Shown piece by piece: positions 1 to 11,674 of a stretch of 64,000 bases of DNA. The notes under the pieces were generated by a model. That model made no database searches and was not told the DNA's origin. It saw only the letters and a list, made by a program, of their open reading frames with translations. This stretch comes from an uncultured Photobacterium sp. GTDB taxonomy: Bacteria > Pseudomonadota > Gammaproteobacteria > Enterobacterales > Vibrionaceae. The DNA is taken from NCBI RefSeq assembly GCF_947502415.1, contig NZ_CANMZV010000013.1, forward strand, positions 62,001 through 126,000. Reading direction: 5' to 3'. Numbering within the stretch: position 1 is the first letter of the stretch; each line of letters begins with the position of its first letter. A program made the position numbers and the translations under genes.

Positions 1-131
1 GGTGCGTTGCGGGTGTCGATCACTTTTACCTCAAGTGATTGCGGCAAACGCAGTAAATGGTTCACCACTGACAGGCCTGTCATTCCCAGACCGATAACAA
101 CAACGTTTTTCACACCGTCCAACCCTTTCAT
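1..131 (-). CDS. murD: UDP-N-acetylmuramoylalanine--D-glutamate ligase MurD, N-terminal fragment cut by the window edge
   Basis: Reading leftward from an ATG at 131-129, 43 codons stay open to the edge. The encoded start carries a [12 protein letters not shown] segment typical of the MurD N-terminal nucleotide-binding domain. MurD is the cytoplasmic ligase that adds D-glutamate to UDP-MurNAc-L-alanine. Its start codon follows the mraY stop with no gap, so the two are probably translationally coupled, and mraY-murD is the standard dcw order. Only the start is present here, so catalytic residues cannot be inspected. Confidence 0.93.
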   Translation of the reverse strand, partial: MKGLDGVKNVVVIGLGMTGLSVVNHLLRLPQSLEVKVIDTRNA

Positions 132-1214
132 TTAACGTACCTTCAATGTTGCCAAAGCAATCAAAACCAGCATCAGAGTAATGATCCAGAAACGGACAAT
201 TACACGAGGCTCCGGCCAGCCTTTTAGCTCATAGTGGTGATGGATCGGCGCCATACGGAAAATACGTTGGCCACGCAACTTGTATGAGCCCACCTGCAGG
301 ATCACTGATACAGTTTCCATCACGAAAACACCGCCCATCACGACCAGCAACAGCTCCTGGCGTACCAGCACAGCAATCGTACCTAGCGCACCGCCCAGAG
401 CCAATGAACCAACATCGCCCATAAAGACCTGTGCCGGATAGGTGTTAAACCACAAGAAGCCCAAACCAGCACCGACAATCGCGGTACACACCACCACCAA
501 CTCGCTGGCATCTTTCAGATGCGGAATATGTAGGTAGTTAGCAAAGTTCACATTACCGGTCGCCCAGGCAATAAATGCCATCCCCGCGGCAACCATCACC
601 GTCGGCATAATCGCCAAACCATCAAGGCCATCAGTCAGATTGACAGCATTACTGGTACCAACAATCACAAAATAGGTAAATACGATATAAAACAGACCAA
701 GCTGCGGCATAACATCCTTGAAGAACGGTACCACCAGCTGGGTTGCTGCAGTATCTTGACCGTGGATATACAGAGCAAATGCAACACCGAAAGCAATAAC
801 TGACTGCCAGAAATACTTCCAGCGCGCAATCAAGCCATCAGTGTTCTTGCGCACAACTTTACGGTAGTCATCCACAAAACCGACCGCGCCATAGCCAAGC
901 ATGACTGTCAGTACCGCCCAAACATACGGGTTGGACAAATCACACCAAAGCAACACAGTAATAGAGATTGCAGCCAGGATCATGAGCCCCCCCATCGTCG
1001 GGGTGCCTCGCTTACTAAAGTGAGACTCAGGCCCTTCGTCACGTACCACCTGACCAATCTGTAGCATCTGCAAACGGGCAATCAAGCGAGGTCCCATCCA
1101 CAGCGAAAGTAGCAAAGCTGTCAGGACACTGATAATCGCGCGAAACGTCAGGTACTCAAACAAGCGGAAAAAAGGGAACGTAGACTGTAGTACGTCAGAT
1201 AACCAGTAGATCAT
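132..1214 (-). CDS. mraY: Phospho-N-acetylmuramoyl-pentapeptide transferase MraY
   Basis: This integral membrane enzyme transfers phospho-MurNAc-pentapeptide from UDP to undecaprenyl phosphate, making lipid I. The 360-residue product has the same length as E. coli MraY and matches it closely along its length. The family's functional motifs are all present: the VDDY aspartate pair near residues 115-116, [14 protein letters not shown] near 267, and the PIHHHYE histidine triplet near 324. About ten hydrophobic segments are evident. Its ATG overlaps the murF TGA by four bases (ATGA), and murD follows without a gap, so it is an internal gene of the dcw operon. Confidence 0.98.
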   Translation of the reverse strand: MIYWLSDVLQSTFPFFRLFEYLTFRAIISVLTALLLSLWMGPRLIARLQMLQIGQVVRDEGPESHFSKRGTPTMGGLMILAAISITVLLWCDLSNPYVWAVLTVMLGYGAVGFVDDYRKVVRKNTDGLIARWKYFWQSVIAFGVAFALYIHGQDTAATQLVVPFFKDVMPQLGLFYIVFTYFVIVGTSNAVNLTDGLDGLAIMPTVMVAAGMAFIAWATGNVNFANYLHIPHLKDASELVVVCTAIVGAGLGFLWFNTYPAQVFMGDVGSLALGGALGTIAVLVRQELLLVVMGGVFVMETVSVILQVGSYKLRGQRIFRMAPIHHHYELKGWPEPRVIVRFWIITLMLVLIALATLKVR

Positions 1215-2602
1215 TGTGTGTTTTCCTGCAGTGCGGCAATGACTTCTTCCATCCGGGAACTACGCGCTCCCTTTGCCAGCACTGTAACCTCTGTTTTTTG
1301 TGAATTTAGTTGTTCTGTCAGCAGTTGGATCAACGCTGACTTATCGTCAAAATGTTGGCCGCGGTTTAGTTCACTCACCACCGCACTAGCTTTTCCGTAT
1401 GTCAGTACGCAGTCGAGCGATTTATCCATCGCATACTCAGCAACCTCACGGTGTAAAGCTGCACTGTCGTCGCCCAGCTCAGCCATGTCACCAAGGACAA
1501 ACCAACGCTGGCCAGAAAAGGTTGCCAACAAATCAATTGCCGCCTTAACAGATGCCACACTGGCATTGTAGGTATCGTCAATCAGACGCAGGCCTTCGCG
1601 CGGCTGTGTAACATCTACCCGTCCTTTCACATTTTCGACCTGCTCCAGACCGCTTTTAACCTGCTCCAGTGATACGCCCATCGCCATACTCATTGCTGCA
1701 GCCGCCAGCGCATTTGCCACATTATGGGCACCTGGCAACGTCAGGGTCACTGATGTATCGCCGCAAGGGGTATGCATTGTAAAACAAGCGCGCCCTTGAC
1801 TGTTAATAATTATGTCACTAGCTGAGAAGTCAGCCGCAGACTGACTGCTGGAAAAAGTCACCACCTGATGACCAGCCAGCAATGGCTGCCATAATACCTG
1901 ATCGTTAGAATCAAGATTGAGAATCGCTGTCGCCCGAGTTCCGCTCTCCTGGAAAAACGGAGTAAGGCCTTCAAAGATTTCACCTTTTGCCTTAGCTACG
2001 CCTTTGAGGGAACCAAAGCCCTCAAGGTGTGCAGCAGCCAGATTATTGATCAGTGCCACCTGAGGCTTGACCAAATTCGTCGTGTAGGAAATCTCATTCT
2101 GATGATTAGCTCCCAGCTCAACCACCGCAAATTCATACTCTGGTGTCAGGCGCAGCAGGGTCAGCGGAACACCGATATCATTGTTGAAGTTACCAGCAGT
2201 CGCCAGCACCTTACCTTTCTGGCCCAAAATCGCCGCCGCCATTTCCTTAACCGTCGTTTTGCCGCAACTCCCGGTCAGGGCCAAGGTTTTCAGACCGTAT
2301 TGCAGCTCCATCTGCTGCTTCAACCAGGCGCCCAAGTTCCCCAGAGCCAAACGAGTATCCTTAACTACCAACTGTGGCAGCTCAACAGATAAGTGCCGGC
2401 TTACCAGCAGAGCATCAGCCCCATTTTCCATGGCATTCAGACAAAAGTCATGGGCATCAAAGCGCTCGCCCTTTAGCGCAATAAATAACGTTTTATCAGC
2501 TATCTTTCGGGTATCTGTCGAGACATTGCCAATTACTTTATCAGCGCCAACTAACTCAGCTCCTAAAACCTCAGCCAGTTGTGAAAGCTGAACCTCAATC
2601 AT
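1211..2602 (-). CDS. murF: UDP-N-acetylmuramoyl-tripeptide--D-alanyl-D-alanine ligase MurF
   Basis: MurF adds D-Ala-D-Ala to UDP-MurNAc-tripeptide, the last cytoplasmic precursor step. The 463-residue protein shows the three-domain Mur ligase pattern: an N-terminal substrate domain, the ATP-binding loop TGSCGKTT at residues 110-117, a central domain with [12 protein letters not shown], and a C-terminal domain beginning near [10 protein letters not shown]. Length fits the family. Its start overlaps the murE stop by four bases and its stop overlaps the mraY start, so it is embedded in the dcw operon. Confidence 0.97.
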   Translation of the reverse strand: MIEVQLSQLAEVLGAELVGADKVIGNVSTDTRKIADKTLFIALKGERFDAHDFCLNAMENGADALLVSRHLSVELPQLVVKDTRLALGNLGAWLKQQMELQYGLKTLALTGSCGKTTVKEMAAAILGQKGKVLATAGNFNNDIGVPLTLLRLTPEYEFAVVELGANHQNEISYTTNLVKPQVALINNLAAAHLEGFGSLKGVAKAKGEIFEGLTPFFQESGTRATAILNLDSNDQVLWQPLLAGHQVVTFSSSQSAADFSASDIIINSQGRACFTMHTPCGDTSVTLTLPGAHNVANALAAAAMSMAMGVSLEQVKSGLEQVENVKGRVDVTQPREGLRLIDDTYNASVASVKAAIDLLATFSGQRWFVLGDMAELGDDSAALHREVAEYAMDKSLDCVLTYGKASAVVSELNRGQHFDDKSALIQLLTEQLNSQKTEVTVLAKGARSSRMEEVIAALQENTQ

Positions 2603-4116
2603 GCGTTATTCTCCAGTAATGCCTGTACAGTTTCACGATCTGAATAATGAATCGTGCGATCAGCCAGAATCTGATAATCCTCATGCCCTTTGCCAGCAAC
2701 CAATACAATATCATCTGCGCCAGCTTGAGTTAGTGCCCACTGACACGCTTTGTGACGTTCATGCAGTACCTTTGCCTGCTCAGGCTGCTTAAGGCCTGCC
2801 AGCATATCAGCCACAATCAGTGCTGGGGATTCGCTGCGTGGATTATCATCGGTCAAGATGATCTGATCAGCCAGGCGCTCAGCAATTTCCGCCATCATCG
2901 GGCGCTTACCGCTGTCGCGGTCACCCCCACAACCGAAAATACACCACAACTTTCCGTTACAGTGCACCCGCAGGGCACGAAGTGCTTTTTCCAGTGCATC
3001 TGGTGTATGAGCATAATCAACCACCATCATAGGTTTGTCAGGTTTCTGAAAAACCTCCATCCGGCCGATGACAGCCTGAAGCTGCGGAGCCATCTCCAAC
3101 AGACGAGCTAACGGGTGACCTGTCGCAAGCAGCGTCGCCAACGCCAGCATTAGATTCATAACGTTAAACGACCCAACCAAGGGTGCCGTAAACTGACCTG
3201 CTCCCCAAGACGAATCAAACGAAACGGTGACCCCCAGGGTGCTGTATTCAACCTGCTCCAACCATAATGCCGGGCCTTGATGCGCCTCTAAACCCGTTTT
3301 ATCAGTGCTGACGGCCACTGCGTCCGGCAGGGTAGTGAGCCAGTCACGTCCAACAGGATCATCTGCGTTGATTACCGCAACGCCAGCCTGGTGCTCGGTA
3401 AACAACACCTTTTTGGCTTCGGCATAGGCCGCCATATCACCGTGGTAATCCAGATGATCGCGACTCAAGTTGGTAAAAATACTGGCAGCAAAATTCAGTG
3501 CCTTAACCCTGCTCTGTACCAAACCATGGGAAGATACTTCCATTGCCGCAAAATCAGCACCGTCATGAACCAGTCCTGACAGCACCTGAGAAATTTCAAT
3601 CGCGCTACCAGTTGTATTCACCGCAGGTTTCAGCTGCTGCAACAAACCGTTTCCAGTCGTACCCATCACACCTGCACGGTAACCTAACAGTTCTGCCCAC
3701 TGCGCCAGCAGCTGGCTGATCGTTGTCTTGCCATTAGTTCCCGTCACAGCAACCAGCTTTAGCTGATCGTCTGGTGAGCCATAAAAACGACGGGCAATCG
3801 CTGACAGCAGCGTTCCCAGATCACTCAGATATACAATATAAGTTCCGTTTTGGCAGGTAACCTCACCATGCTCGGCAATGCCTTCGGCCTCAGCCAATAC
3901 CACGGCTGCGCCAGCTTCAATAGCTGTCGGTATAAAACGGCGGCCGTCTACGGCATGGCCCTTTACGGCAACAAACATCTCTCCATCGCGCACCAGGCGG
4001 CTGTCTAACGTCATGCCAGCCAACTCGATAGCGGACAGCTTGGCAGGCAACGCCGCAGCTGCAATCCATGGAGACAACAAGGCTCCCACTTTATTATTCA
4101 GGTTAAGTACCGACAT
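2599..4116 (-). CDS. murE: UDP-MurNAc-L-alanyl-D-glutamate--2,6-diaminopimelate ligase MurE
   Basis: MurE adds meso-diaminopimelate to UDP-MurNAc-dipeptide. The P-loop VTGTNGKTT lies at residues 125-133. The DNPR motif at 424-427, in the C-terminal domain, is the established marker of meso-DAP rather than lysine specificity. The reading frame is open further upstream (ATGs at 4143 and 4122), but I place the start at 4116. There an AGAGG Shine-Dalgarno sits eight bases ahead, and the protein then begins MSVLNL with family-typical length (505 residues). With this start the gene overlaps the end of ftsI by 14 bases. Confidence 0.96.
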   Translation of the reverse strand: MSVLNLNNKVGALLSPWIAAAALPAKLSAIELAGMTLDSRLVRDGEMFVAVKGHAVDGRRFIPTAIEAGAAVVLAEAEGIAEHGEVTCQNGTYIVYLSDLGTLLSAIARRFYGSPDDQLKLVAVTGTNGKTTISQLLAQWAELLGYRAGVMGTTGNGLLQQLKPAVNTTGSAIEISQVLSGLVHDGADFAAMEVSSHGLVQSRVKALNFAASIFTNLSRDHLDYHGDMAAYAEAKKVLFTEHQAGVAVINADDPVGRDWLTTLPDAVAVSTDKTGLEAHQGPALWLEQVEYSTLGVTVSFDSSWGAGQFTAPLVGSFNVMNLMLALATLLATGHPLARLLEMAPQLQAVIGRMEVFQKPDKPMMVVDYAHTPDALEKALRALRVHCNGKLWCIFGCGGDRDSGKRPMMAEIAERLADQIILTDDNPRSESPALIVADMLAGLKQPEQAKVLHERHKACQWALTQAGADDIVLVAGKGHEDYQILADRTIHYSDRETVQALLENNA

Positions 4117-5872
4117 GGGCATTGCCTCTGTTATGTACAACATTTAGTTTTTCATGTGTCCCGGCATCCGGCGGAACATTCAATATTTGAAGTGCGCTTT
4201 CCATCACTTCAGAAAAAATCGGGGCAGCAATGGCACCGCCATAATATTTGTCGCCCTGCGGCTCATTAACAACAACGACCATCGCCAGGCGCGGATTGCT
4301 GATCGGCGCCAAACCGGCTGTCATAGCAATATATTCATCACTGTAACCACCCGCAGCAGCTTTCTTCGCTGTACCGGTTTTAGCCCCAACCCGGTAACCC
4401 GGAACCGCGGCGCGCTTGGCACTGCCTTCTTTGCTGGTAACCATCTCCAGCATGTTAAGTAATTTGCGGGTATTTTCACTCGAAGCGACCTGACGCCCCG
4501 GTACCACTTGCTCTGTTTTCAGGATTGAGAGCGGACGGTTAACCCCCATGGAACCCAGGGTCGCATAGGCCCGGGCCAATTGAAGTGGTGTTACCGAGAT
4601 ACCGTAACCAAAAGCTAATGTCGCCCGCTCAAAATCAGACCAACGACGGCGGTCCGGGAAAAAGCCCTGTGTTTCACCAATCAAATTGATCCCGGAGGCA
4701 TCCCCCAGCCCGACGCTACTGTACATCCCCAACACCGCATCAATCGGCATCGCCAACGACAGCTTGCTCACCCCGATGTTACTCGACTTCTGGAGAATTC
4801 GGGCAAGGTCAGCTTTGCCGACCCGGGATACATCCCGTACTCGGCTTCCGCCAACTTGCATAATGCCGTTGCCGGTATCAATAATGGTATCTTCATCTGC
4901 CACGTCGTTTTCCATCGCCGCAAGCACGATAAATGGTTTAATGGTCGAGCCCGGTTCCATCGCATCTGTGATTGCACGGTTTCGCATCCGGAAACTCTGC
5001 AGTTGCTCACGGTTATTGGAGTTATAAGACGGCGCATTGACCATTGCCAGTACCTCACCGGTACGAACATCCACCATCACGATAGTGGCTGAGGTTGCCC
5101 GGTAATCAGCAACTGCCTGTTTTACAGCACGATAAGCCATTGCTTGCAGGCGCTGGTCGATACTCAGCGTCAACGGTTTACCCGGCTCACGCTGTTTCAA
5201 CGAAATATTTTCAACCACCCGGCCATAACGATCTTTTCGGACCGTTCGTCGCCCCGGCTCACCGGTAAGCCAGCCATCGTAGGTACGCTCAACACCTTCG
5301 AGGCCATGGCTGTCGATCCCCGTCACCCCAATTAGGTGGGCACTGACTTCTCCGGAAGGATAAAAGCGGCGGGACTCGTCTTTAAGACCGATCCCCGGCA
5401 ACTTCAGCTTACTGACATACGCCGCCATTGCGGGGCTCACCTGCCGCTGAAGGTAAATAAATCGACGTTTCTTGTTCTTTTCGAGGCGTGATAACAGCTG
5501 CTGGCGGTCAAGCCCCAGAACGTCCGCTAGCGCAAACCAGCTGTCTCTCTGTTGCAAACCACCATTTTTGTAGATTTGAACCGGGTCGGCCCAAACGGCC
5601 TGAACCGGCACACTGACCGCCAACTGTTCGTTATTGCGATCAGAAATAATACCGCGGGCAGAAGGCATGGCTTTCACACGCAGGGAGCGCATATCACCTT
5701 CCTGGATCAGTTTACCCGGCTCCAGAACCTGAATATAAGTGGCACGGCCAACCAAGGCGAACAACGCCAAAGCTACACAACCACATATAACACCAAAGCG
5801 CCACGGGATAAAAACCGGTGGCGCTTTCTGGCGACGCTGATTCTTCGTTTGTTGGCGCTTAAATATATTCAT
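4103..5872 (-). CDS. ftsI: Septal peptidoglycan transpeptidase FtsI (PBP3)
   Basis: This class B penicillin-binding protein cross-links septal peptidoglycan in the periplasm. One N-terminal membrane segment lies at about residues 24-46, followed by the dimerisation domain and the transpeptidase domain. The three active-site motifs are intact: S309-T-I-K312, S363-S-N365 and K498-T-G500. The frame opens with a TTG at 5875, but the adjacent ATG at 5872 is the likelier start and gives 589 residues (588 in E. coli). It sits eight bases after ftsL and overlaps murE. This protein is the target of aztreonam-type beta-lactams in relatives. Confidence 0.97.
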   Translation of the reverse strand: MNIFKRQQTKNQRRQKAPPVFIPWRFGVICGCVALALFALVGRATYIQVLEPGKLIQEGDMRSLRVKAMPSARGIISDRNNEQLAVSVPVQAVWADPVQIYKNGGLQQRDSWFALADVLGLDRQQLLSRLEKNKKRRFIYLQRQVSPAMAAYVSKLKLPGIGLKDESRRFYPSGEVSAHLIGVTGIDSHGLEGVERTYDGWLTGEPGRRTVRKDRYGRVVENISLKQREPGKPLTLSIDQRLQAMAYRAVKQAVADYRATSATIVMVDVRTGEVLAMVNAPSYNSNNREQLQSFRMRNRAITDAMEPGSTIKPFIVLAAMENDVADEDTIIDTGNGIMQVGGSRVRDVSRVGKADLARILQKSSNIGVSKLSLAMPIDAVLGMYSSVGLGDASGINLIGETQGFFPDRRRWSDFERATLAFGYGISVTPLQLARAYATLGSMGVNRPLSILKTEQVVPGRQVASSENTRKLLNMLEMVTSKEGSAKRAAVPGYRVGAKTGTAKKAAAGGYSDEYIAMTAGLAPISNPRLAMVVVVNEPQGDKYYGGAIAAPIFSEVMESALQILNVPPDAGTHEKLNVVHNRGNAHVGT

Positions 5873-5880
5873 CAACTCTA

Positions 5881-6201
5881 TTACTGTACGACGACTTCAC
5901 TGTCTACCGAAGGACGCTTCATTTCCAGCTCCTTCTCGGCCAGCCGTTCTATCCGGCTGTGCTCCGCCAGCGAGTTTTCTTCCAGGATCTGATTTCGCCA
6001 TTCGATATCCAGCTGATCCCGGTCGATAAGCAACTGCTCCTGCTGCGCAACCAGCTGTCGCGAATGGTGAGTGATCAGTACAACACCCAATGCAGAAATA
6101 AGCACCAGAACCAAAAGGATCAACGGCCCCCGTCCAATCGACACGAGATCCCGTGCGATTAGGCGGGCGAGGTTACCTGTTGGTTCCGGAGCCGAATTCA
6201 T
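5881..6201 (-). CDS. ftsL: Cell division protein FtsL
   Basis: FtsL is a small bitopic divisome protein that, with FtsB and FtsQ, activates FtsWI. The 106-residue product has a short basic cytoplasmic N-terminus, one transmembrane segment at about residues 26-44 ([18 protein letters not shown]), then a heptad-rich, glutamine- and leucine-rich periplasmic stretch expected to form a coiled coil. It overlaps the rsmH stop by four bases and precedes ftsI, as in other dcw clusters. Sequence conservation is low in this family, so the call rests on topology and position. Confidence 0.93.
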   Translation of the reverse strand: MNSAPEPTGNLARLIARDLVSIGRGPLILLVLVLISALGVVLITHHSRQLVAQQEQLLIDRDQLDIEWRNQILEENSLAEHSRIERLAEKELEMKRPSVDSEVVVQ

Positions 6202-7145
6202 ACTCGTTCAGCCAGGCGCAATACTGAGCTACGTGAACGGGCATTATCTGAAATCTCAGATGTTGACGGCTTGATAGCTTTACCAACTGTTTTCAGTGCA
6301 GCTGAACCCAATGCCTTAATCTGATCTTCAGTCAAAGGCAGGCCAGCAGGCACTTCCGGCCCCTTGCTCTGCTTGCGAATAAAGCGTTTCACCATGCGAT
6401 CTTCCAGCGAGTGGAAGCTAATCACCGACAGGCGCCCTTGTGGTGCTAACACCTTGAGCGCGCCATGCAACGCCGTATCAATCTCTTCCAGCTCACTGTT
6501 AATGTAAATACGGATAGCCTGGAAACTACGGGTTGCCGGGTGCTTATGCTTGTCTCTAAATGGTGAGACTTCAGCAATAAGGCTTGCCAGCTGGGTCGTA
6601 CGGGTCAGCGGCTCTTTTTCCGGATTTTCACGGTGAGCAACGATGCCACGGGCAATACGCTTGGCAAAACGCTCTTCGCCGAACTCTTTCAGTACCCAGG
6701 CAATATCATCGGCATCAGCTTCCGCCAGCCATTCTGCGGCCGAAATTCCCGACGTTGGGTCCATGCGCATATCCAGCGGACCGTCGCGCATAAAACTAAA
6801 ACCACGTTCAGCATCATCTAGCTGGGGGGATGACACGCCCAAATCCAGCAATACACCATCAACGCGGCCAATGAGATCCAACTCTTCCATGTACTTGTCC
6901 ATCCCTGAAAACGGACCATGGATAATGGTAAAGCGAGGATCATCGATTTTCGATGCTTCGGCAATCGCTTGAGGGTCGCGATCAATACTGTAAAGGCGAC
7001 CGTTTTCCCCCAATTGGGACAAAATCAAGCGGCTGTGGCCACCACGGCCAAAGGTACCATCGATATAGATACCGTCTGGTTTGATAGCCAAACCATCGAC
7101 AGATTCGTGGAGTAGAACGGAAACGTGCTCAAATTGTTCAGACAT
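6198..7145 (-). CDS. rsmH: 16S rRNA (cytosine(1402)-N4)-methyltransferase RsmH (MraW)
   Basis: RsmH methylates N4 of C1402 in the decoding centre of 16S rRNA, using S-adenosylmethionine. The [14 protein letters not shown] start and the SAM-binding [10 protein letters not shown] segment (about residues 29-38) are family hallmarks. The frame extends 14 codons upstream to 7187, but that extension is not family-like and the ATG at 7145 gives 315 residues (313 in E. coli). It is the first gene of the dcw operon here. The usual upstream gene mraZ is absent and a long untranslated leader precedes it. Confidence 0.96.
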   Translation of the reverse strand: MSEQFEHVSVLLHESVDGLAIKPDGIYIDGTFGRGGHSRLILSQLGENGRLYSIDRDPQAIAEASKIDDPRFTIIHGPFSGMDKYMEELDLIGRVDGVLLDLGVSSPQLDDAERGFSFMRDGPLDMRMDPTSGISAAEWLAEADADDIAWVLKEFGEERFAKRIARGIVAHRENPEKEPLTRTTQLASLIAEVSPFRDKHKHPATRSFQAIRIYINSELEEIDTALHGALKVLAPQGRLSVISFHSLEDRMVKRFIRKQSKGPEVPAGLPLTEDQIKALGSAALKTVGKAIKPSTSEISDNARSRSSVLRLAERV

Positions 7146-7318
7146 AAAAATAAGTTCAGCTGTTATGTAGCTCGCCAAGTACGCCAAAAAAACAATGGCG
7201 AACTCAGCTTGAAAAGTATGTATATAGAAGGAGATTGCCTGCCAACAAAGGACTTTTAGTAATTAAGCACACATGTTTATCGTAACCAAACGGCTTTTCC
7301 CGCAAAATCCCACCGCAA

Positions 7319-7348
7319 AGTGTACGTATGAGACAAAAAAGTTGTCAA
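7319..7348 (-). promoter_or_regulatory. Sigma-70 promoter of the dcw operon
   Basis: On the minus strand a perfect TTGACA (7348-7343) is separated by 18 bases from TACACT (7324-7319). Transcription would begin near 7312, leaving a leader of about 165 bases before rsmH. It faces rsmH-ftsL-ftsI-mur and no other gene lies between. Confidence 0.75.
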
Positions 7349-7453
7349 GCGAGAGCCCGGATTTCTAACAAACAAATGATATTACTGTGCGAAGATTTGG
7401 CTTTGATGCCAAACAGATACTGGGTTAATTCTATTTAAAAACAAGCCCATATA

Positions 7454-7505
7454 CGATAAAAGGTGACGCCCGCCCTGTTTCCAGAGCATGACATCACCTT
7501 TTATT
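7454..7505 (-). terminator. Terminator of rnpB
   Basis: An 11-base inverted repeat (ATAAAAGGTGA and TCACCTTTTAT) flanks a partly paired interior just beyond the mature 3' end of rnpB. In the minus direction the second arm ends in TTTTAT. The symmetric A/T flanks mean it could also act in the plus direction. Confidence 0.6.
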
Positions 7506-7512
7506 CAAAAAG

Positions 7513-7888
<376 letters not shown>

Positions 7889-7899
7889 AGGCGACGGAT

Positions 7900-7905
7900 T
7901 GTATA
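7900..7905 (-). promoter_or_regulatory. Probable -10 element of the rnpB promoter
   Basis: TATACA on the minus strand lies 11 bases before the inferred RNA 5' end. No good -35 hexamer is visible at 16-18 bases, so the assignment is tentative. Promoters of abundant stable RNAs often depend on other elements. Confidence 0.4.
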
Positions 7906-7977
7906 GGACTTAGGTCACAGTTACCAGTGAAAAATACCACTACGCCCCGATACGCTCGAAAAGAGAGCGATTGTGCT

Positions 7978-8838
7978 TTAGTCGAGATTCTCCAATCCCC
8001 ACTTGTATAACGCATTCTTCTTCACACCGTGGATCTCTGCAGCCAGAGCAGAGGCCTTCTTCAGCGGCAGCTCCTTGGTCAGCAAAGTCACCGTGCGCAG
8101 CGCTTCAGCCGGTAGATCATCTTTCTTGGCCCTATGACCAGCCACCAACAGTACCATCTCACCACGAATACGGTTACTGTCTTCACCCAACCACTCAATC
8201 AGCTCCCCCAGCGGCGCGCCGTGAATTGTTTCATACGTTTTGGTCAACTCTCGAGCCAGAACAACCTGGCGTTCTGCCCCCAATACCGCCAGCATATCGG
8301 CCAACGAGTCCATGATCCTATGTGGTGATTCATAGAAGATCATTGTGCGTTCGTCATTTGCCAATTCCTGGAAACGATCTTTGCGTCCTTTGCTTTTCGG
8401 CGGCAGGAATCCTTCGAAGCTAAAACGGTCTGATGGGAGGCCTGCCCCACTCAATGCGGTGATCACAGCGCAAGGGCCTGGAAGAGGAACAACTTTAACG
8501 CCAGCTTGACGGCAGCGGTTAACCAGATGGTATCCTGGGTCGCTGATAAGTGGCGTACCGGCATCGGATACCAAAGCGATACTGGTTCCCGCCAACAGCT
8601 TCTCGATCAGATAGTCAGCTTTTTGCTGCTCATTATGATCATGAAGCGCAAAGGTGCGGGTTGAGATAGAGAAATGTGTCAACAAGCGTGATGTATGGCG
8701 TGTATCTTCTGCGGCAATTAAATCCACATTTGCTAATACATCCAATGCACGTTGCGTAATATCCGCTAAATTACCGATTGGTGTAGGTACGATGTACAAA
8801 GTTGCGACATCTACCGTGCATGAATTGGTATCACTCAT
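7978..8838 (-). CDS. rsmI: 16S rRNA (cytidine(1402)-2'-O)-methyltransferase RsmI
   Basis: RsmI methylates the 2'-hydroxyl of C1402 in 16S rRNA, the same nucleotide that RsmH modifies, so two C1402 enzymes are encoded within 2 kb here. The 286-residue protein belongs to the tetrapyrrole methylase fold: [15 protein letters not shown] at the N-terminus, [11 protein letters not shown], then [15 protein letters not shown] and the [16 protein letters not shown] loop. Length equals that of E. coli RsmI. It is divergent from lpoA with only 52 bases between starts, the usual yraL-yraM arrangement. Confidence 0.97.
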   Translation of the reverse strand: MSDTNSCTVDVATLYIVPTPIGNLADITQRALDVLANVDLIAAEDTRHTSRLLTHFSISTRTFALHDHNEQQKADYLIEKLLAGTSIALVSDAGTPLISDPGYHLVNRCRQAGVKVVPLPGPCAVITALSGAGLPSDRFSFEGFLPPKSKGRKDRFQELANDERTMIFYESPHRIMDSLADMLAVLGAERQVVLARELTKTYETIHGAPLGELIEWLGEDSNRIRGEMVLLVAGHRAKKDDLPAEALRTVTLLTKELPLKKASALAAEIHGVKKNALYKWGLENLD

Positions 8839-8890
8839 TTGTCTAAGATCTCATCTGCAATTAATATAGAGAGTAATTTGTCACAGTTGA

Positions 8891-10726
8891 ATGAATTCAA
8901 TGCTCAATTTTACCCATAAGCGTAAAAGTGTATCACGACTGTTAGCGCCTGTAGCCCTCGCAGTGATGTTGGCGGGATGTTCGACGCCAACACAACAACA
9001 GACCGTGACCACCGATATTACCGCTGCCGTAACCGACAGCGCAGCAAATTATCTGATCAAAGCCGAATCGAGTGAAGGCACCCAAAGTATCGATTGGCAC
9101 ATTCTTGCCCTAAAGGCTCTGCTCAAGGAAGGTCGCTGGGCCCAGGCTGAGCAACAAGCTAATCGTCTGGGGAGAATGACCATGAATCCGCTCCAAATGG
9201 CCGAGTGGCAATTGGCTCGTGCGACCCTGCGCTACCAGCAAGGACAACCGCTGTCAGCCTTAGATACCCTGAACTTCCAGCCATGGTGGACTCTGGCCGA
9301 TAGTCAGTACAAACGTTACCACCTATTACGTGCGGAGCTATTTGCCCAGACAGGACGTTCTTTCGAAGCAGCCCGAGAGCGAACCGCACTGGATCAGTTC
9401 TTGGCGACCGAACAAAAAGCCGCAAACTGGCATAATCTGTGGCGTGATATTGCTCAGTACAATAACAACCAACTACAGTCAGCCTCTCTGGATGGTAATG
9501 AAACCGTCTTACGAGGTTGGGTGCAACTGGGCATTCTGAAAAACACCTATTCTCAGCGCCCAGCCAAACTCAAAGTCATGGTCGAGGAATGGCTCGCCCA
9601 AAACCAGTACCACCCAGCTAACCAATATCTACCGGCCGAGCTGCAGGCAATTATGGAATTGGAAATCACCCAGCTCAATAATGTCGCCCTCCTGCTCCCC
9701 CTGAGCGGACGCTATGAAAAATCAGGCAAAGCCGTCAGAGATGGCTTCATCAATGCCATGCTCGACGATACCGGCCGTGATGCCGATACCGAACTGGCAA
9801 TTTATGATACTGAAGCCGAACCTCTCAGCTCACTCATTAGCAAGCTGAAGCAAGACGGCATTGAACTGGTTATTGGCCCACTACGTAAAAATAAGATAGC
9901 AGAGTTCCAACGCAGCAATAACGACAGTATTGCCATGCTGGCTCTTAATGAGCCTGAACAGCTATCAATGACTCAATCCAATGCTTGCTATTTCTCGCTC
10001 TCGCCAGAGCAAGAAGCCGAGCAAGCCGCCCAGCACCTGTTTACCAAAGGCCACCAATACCCGATGGTTCTGGCTCCGGGCAATGACTTTGGCCAACGCG
10101 TCAGCAATGCTTTCATTGAACAATGGCAGCAACTGACAGGCAAATCGCCAGCAACCAGCAGCTTCAGCTCCCGTAAGCAGATCCAGCAGCAAATTGCGTC
10201 AGTCTTCGGCCTGACAGAAAGTCAGTCACGGATCAACCAGATGCAGCAAGTACTAGACATAGAACTTGAAGCCCAGCCTCGTAGCCGCCGTGACACCGAT
10301 GCCGTCTACCTGGTTGCCAATAAAAACGAGCTGACCCTGCTTAAACCCTTTATCGAAGTCGCGATCAACCCGGATATCAAGCCACCAAAGCTGTATGCCA
10401 GCTCCCGCAGTTACCCTGACAGCAACAACCTGAACGAACTGCGCGGCATCGAATTCAGCGACATCCCGCTACTGGTTAATGCCAACCACAACTTCATGGC
10501 TCGTTATAATGAGCTGTGGCCCAATACCAAAAACACCGACATCCGCCTGCATGCCTTCGGAATGGATGCCTACAAGATGATTGCCGAGTTACCGCAAATG
10601 CGCGTGGTCGATAATTACACCACCCCAGGCAAAACAGGCCAGCTGAGTATTAACGACCAATGCGTTATCCAGCGCCAGCTCAGCTGGGCTATATTCTCTG
10701 GCAATGGCATTGACCCCGTTCAATAA
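8891..10726 (+). CDS. lpoA: Outer-membrane lipoprotein LpoA, activator of PBP1a
   Basis: LpoA is an outer-membrane lipoprotein that reaches through the periplasm to stimulate the transpeptidase activity of PBP1a. A lipoprotein signal ends in LAGC with the lipidated cysteine at residue 30. A helical TPR-like N-terminal part (about 50-250) is followed by a periplasmic-binding-protein-like C-terminal domain beginning near NVALLLPLSGRYEKSG, as in the family. At 611 residues it is shorter than the E. coli protein. Its last 23 bases overlap yraN. No strong Shine-Dalgarno is seen, and an alternative ATG lies at 8900. Confidence 0.95.
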   Translation: MNSMLNFTHKRKSVSRLLAPVALAVMLAGCSTPTQQQTVTTDITAAVTDSAANYLIKAESSEGTQSIDWHILALKALLKEGRWAQAEQQANRLGRMTMNPLQMAEWQLARATLRYQQGQPLSALDTLNFQPWWTLADSQYKRYHLLRAELFAQTGRSFEAARERTALDQFLATEQKAANWHNLWRDIAQYNNNQLQSASLDGNETVLRGWVQLGILKNTYSQRPAKLKVMVEEWLAQNQYHPANQYLPAELQAIMELEITQLNNVALLLPLSGRYEKSGKAVRDGFINAMLDDTGRDADTELAIYDTEAEPLSSLISKLKQDGIELVIGPLRKNKIAEFQRSNNDSIAMLALNEPEQLSMTQSNACYFSLSPEQEAEQAAQHLFTKGHQYPMVLAPGNDFGQRVSNAFIEQWQQLTGKSPATSSFSSRKQIQQQIASVFGLTESQSRINQMQQVLDIELEAQPRSRRDTDAVYLVANKNELTLLKPFIEVAINPDIKPPKLYASSRSYPDSNNLNELRGIEFSDIPLLVNANHNFMARYNELWPNTKNTDIRLHAFGMDAYKMIAELPQMRVVDNYTTPGKTGQLSINDQCVIQRQLSWAIFSGNGIDPVQ

Positions 10727-11078
10727 ACGCCGACAAGGCAAAGCCTACGAAGCCATGGCGGAGCAATATCTGCGCCGCCATGGCTTAGTGTCGGAGTGCC
10801 GCAACTTCCAGTGCCGCAGCGGTGAAATCGATGTGATCATGCGAGATGGCACCTGCTGGGTCTTTGTCGAAGTTAAATTCCGTCAACGCAACCATTACGG
10901 TTCTGCCGCCGAAGCGGTAAACTGGCGAAAACAGCAAAAGTTGAAACGGGCCGCCCTGTTTTGGCTACAACAAAAAGGCCTTTCGGCCGAACACACTGAA
11001 TTTAGGTTTGATGTCGTTACCATTGAAGGTCACGAGCACCAGATTGAGTGGTTTACCAACATCCTAGTTGAAGGTTGA
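10704..11078 (+). CDS. yraN: UPF0102 family putative endonuclease-like protein YraN
   Basis: This 124-residue protein has a restriction-endonuclease-like core. GEIDVIMRDG followed by VFVEVKFRQ supplies an acidic residue and an E-x-K pair in the spacing of PD-(D/E)xK nucleases. The biochemical role of the family is not established. It starts inside lpoA (23-base overlap, different frame) and ends three bases before diaA, so it is co-expressed with them. The same lpoA-yraN-diaA-dolP order occurs in E. coli. Confidence 0.9.
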   Translation: MALTPFNKRRQGKAYEAMAEQYLRRHGLVSECRNFQCRSGEIDVIMRDGTCWVFVEVKFRQRNHYGSAAEAVNWRKQQKLKRAALFWLQQKGLSAEHTEFRFDVVTIEGHEHQIEWFTNILVEG

Positions 11079-11672
<594 letters not shown>

Positions 11673-11674
11673 TT

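Larger units (their letters stand above)
7146..7512. other. Intergenic region between rsmH and rnpB holding the dcw promoter, a long leader and a terminator
   Basis: No credible coding region is seen in about 367 bases. The region contains a strong minus-strand promoter (7319-7348), a leader of roughly 165 bases between it and the rsmH start, and an A/T-flanked hairpin at 7454-7505 serving as the rnpB terminator. Three things are missing that I would expect upstream of rsmH: an MraZ reading frame, a remnant of the conserved MraZ C-terminus, and TGGGA-type MraZ operator repeats. Confidence 0.8.

Noticed and set aside
7910-7935. CRP-like site before rnpB (TCACAG-TTAC-CAGTGA)
   Set aside because: The half-sites are inverted relative to TGTGA-N6-TCACA and match poorly.
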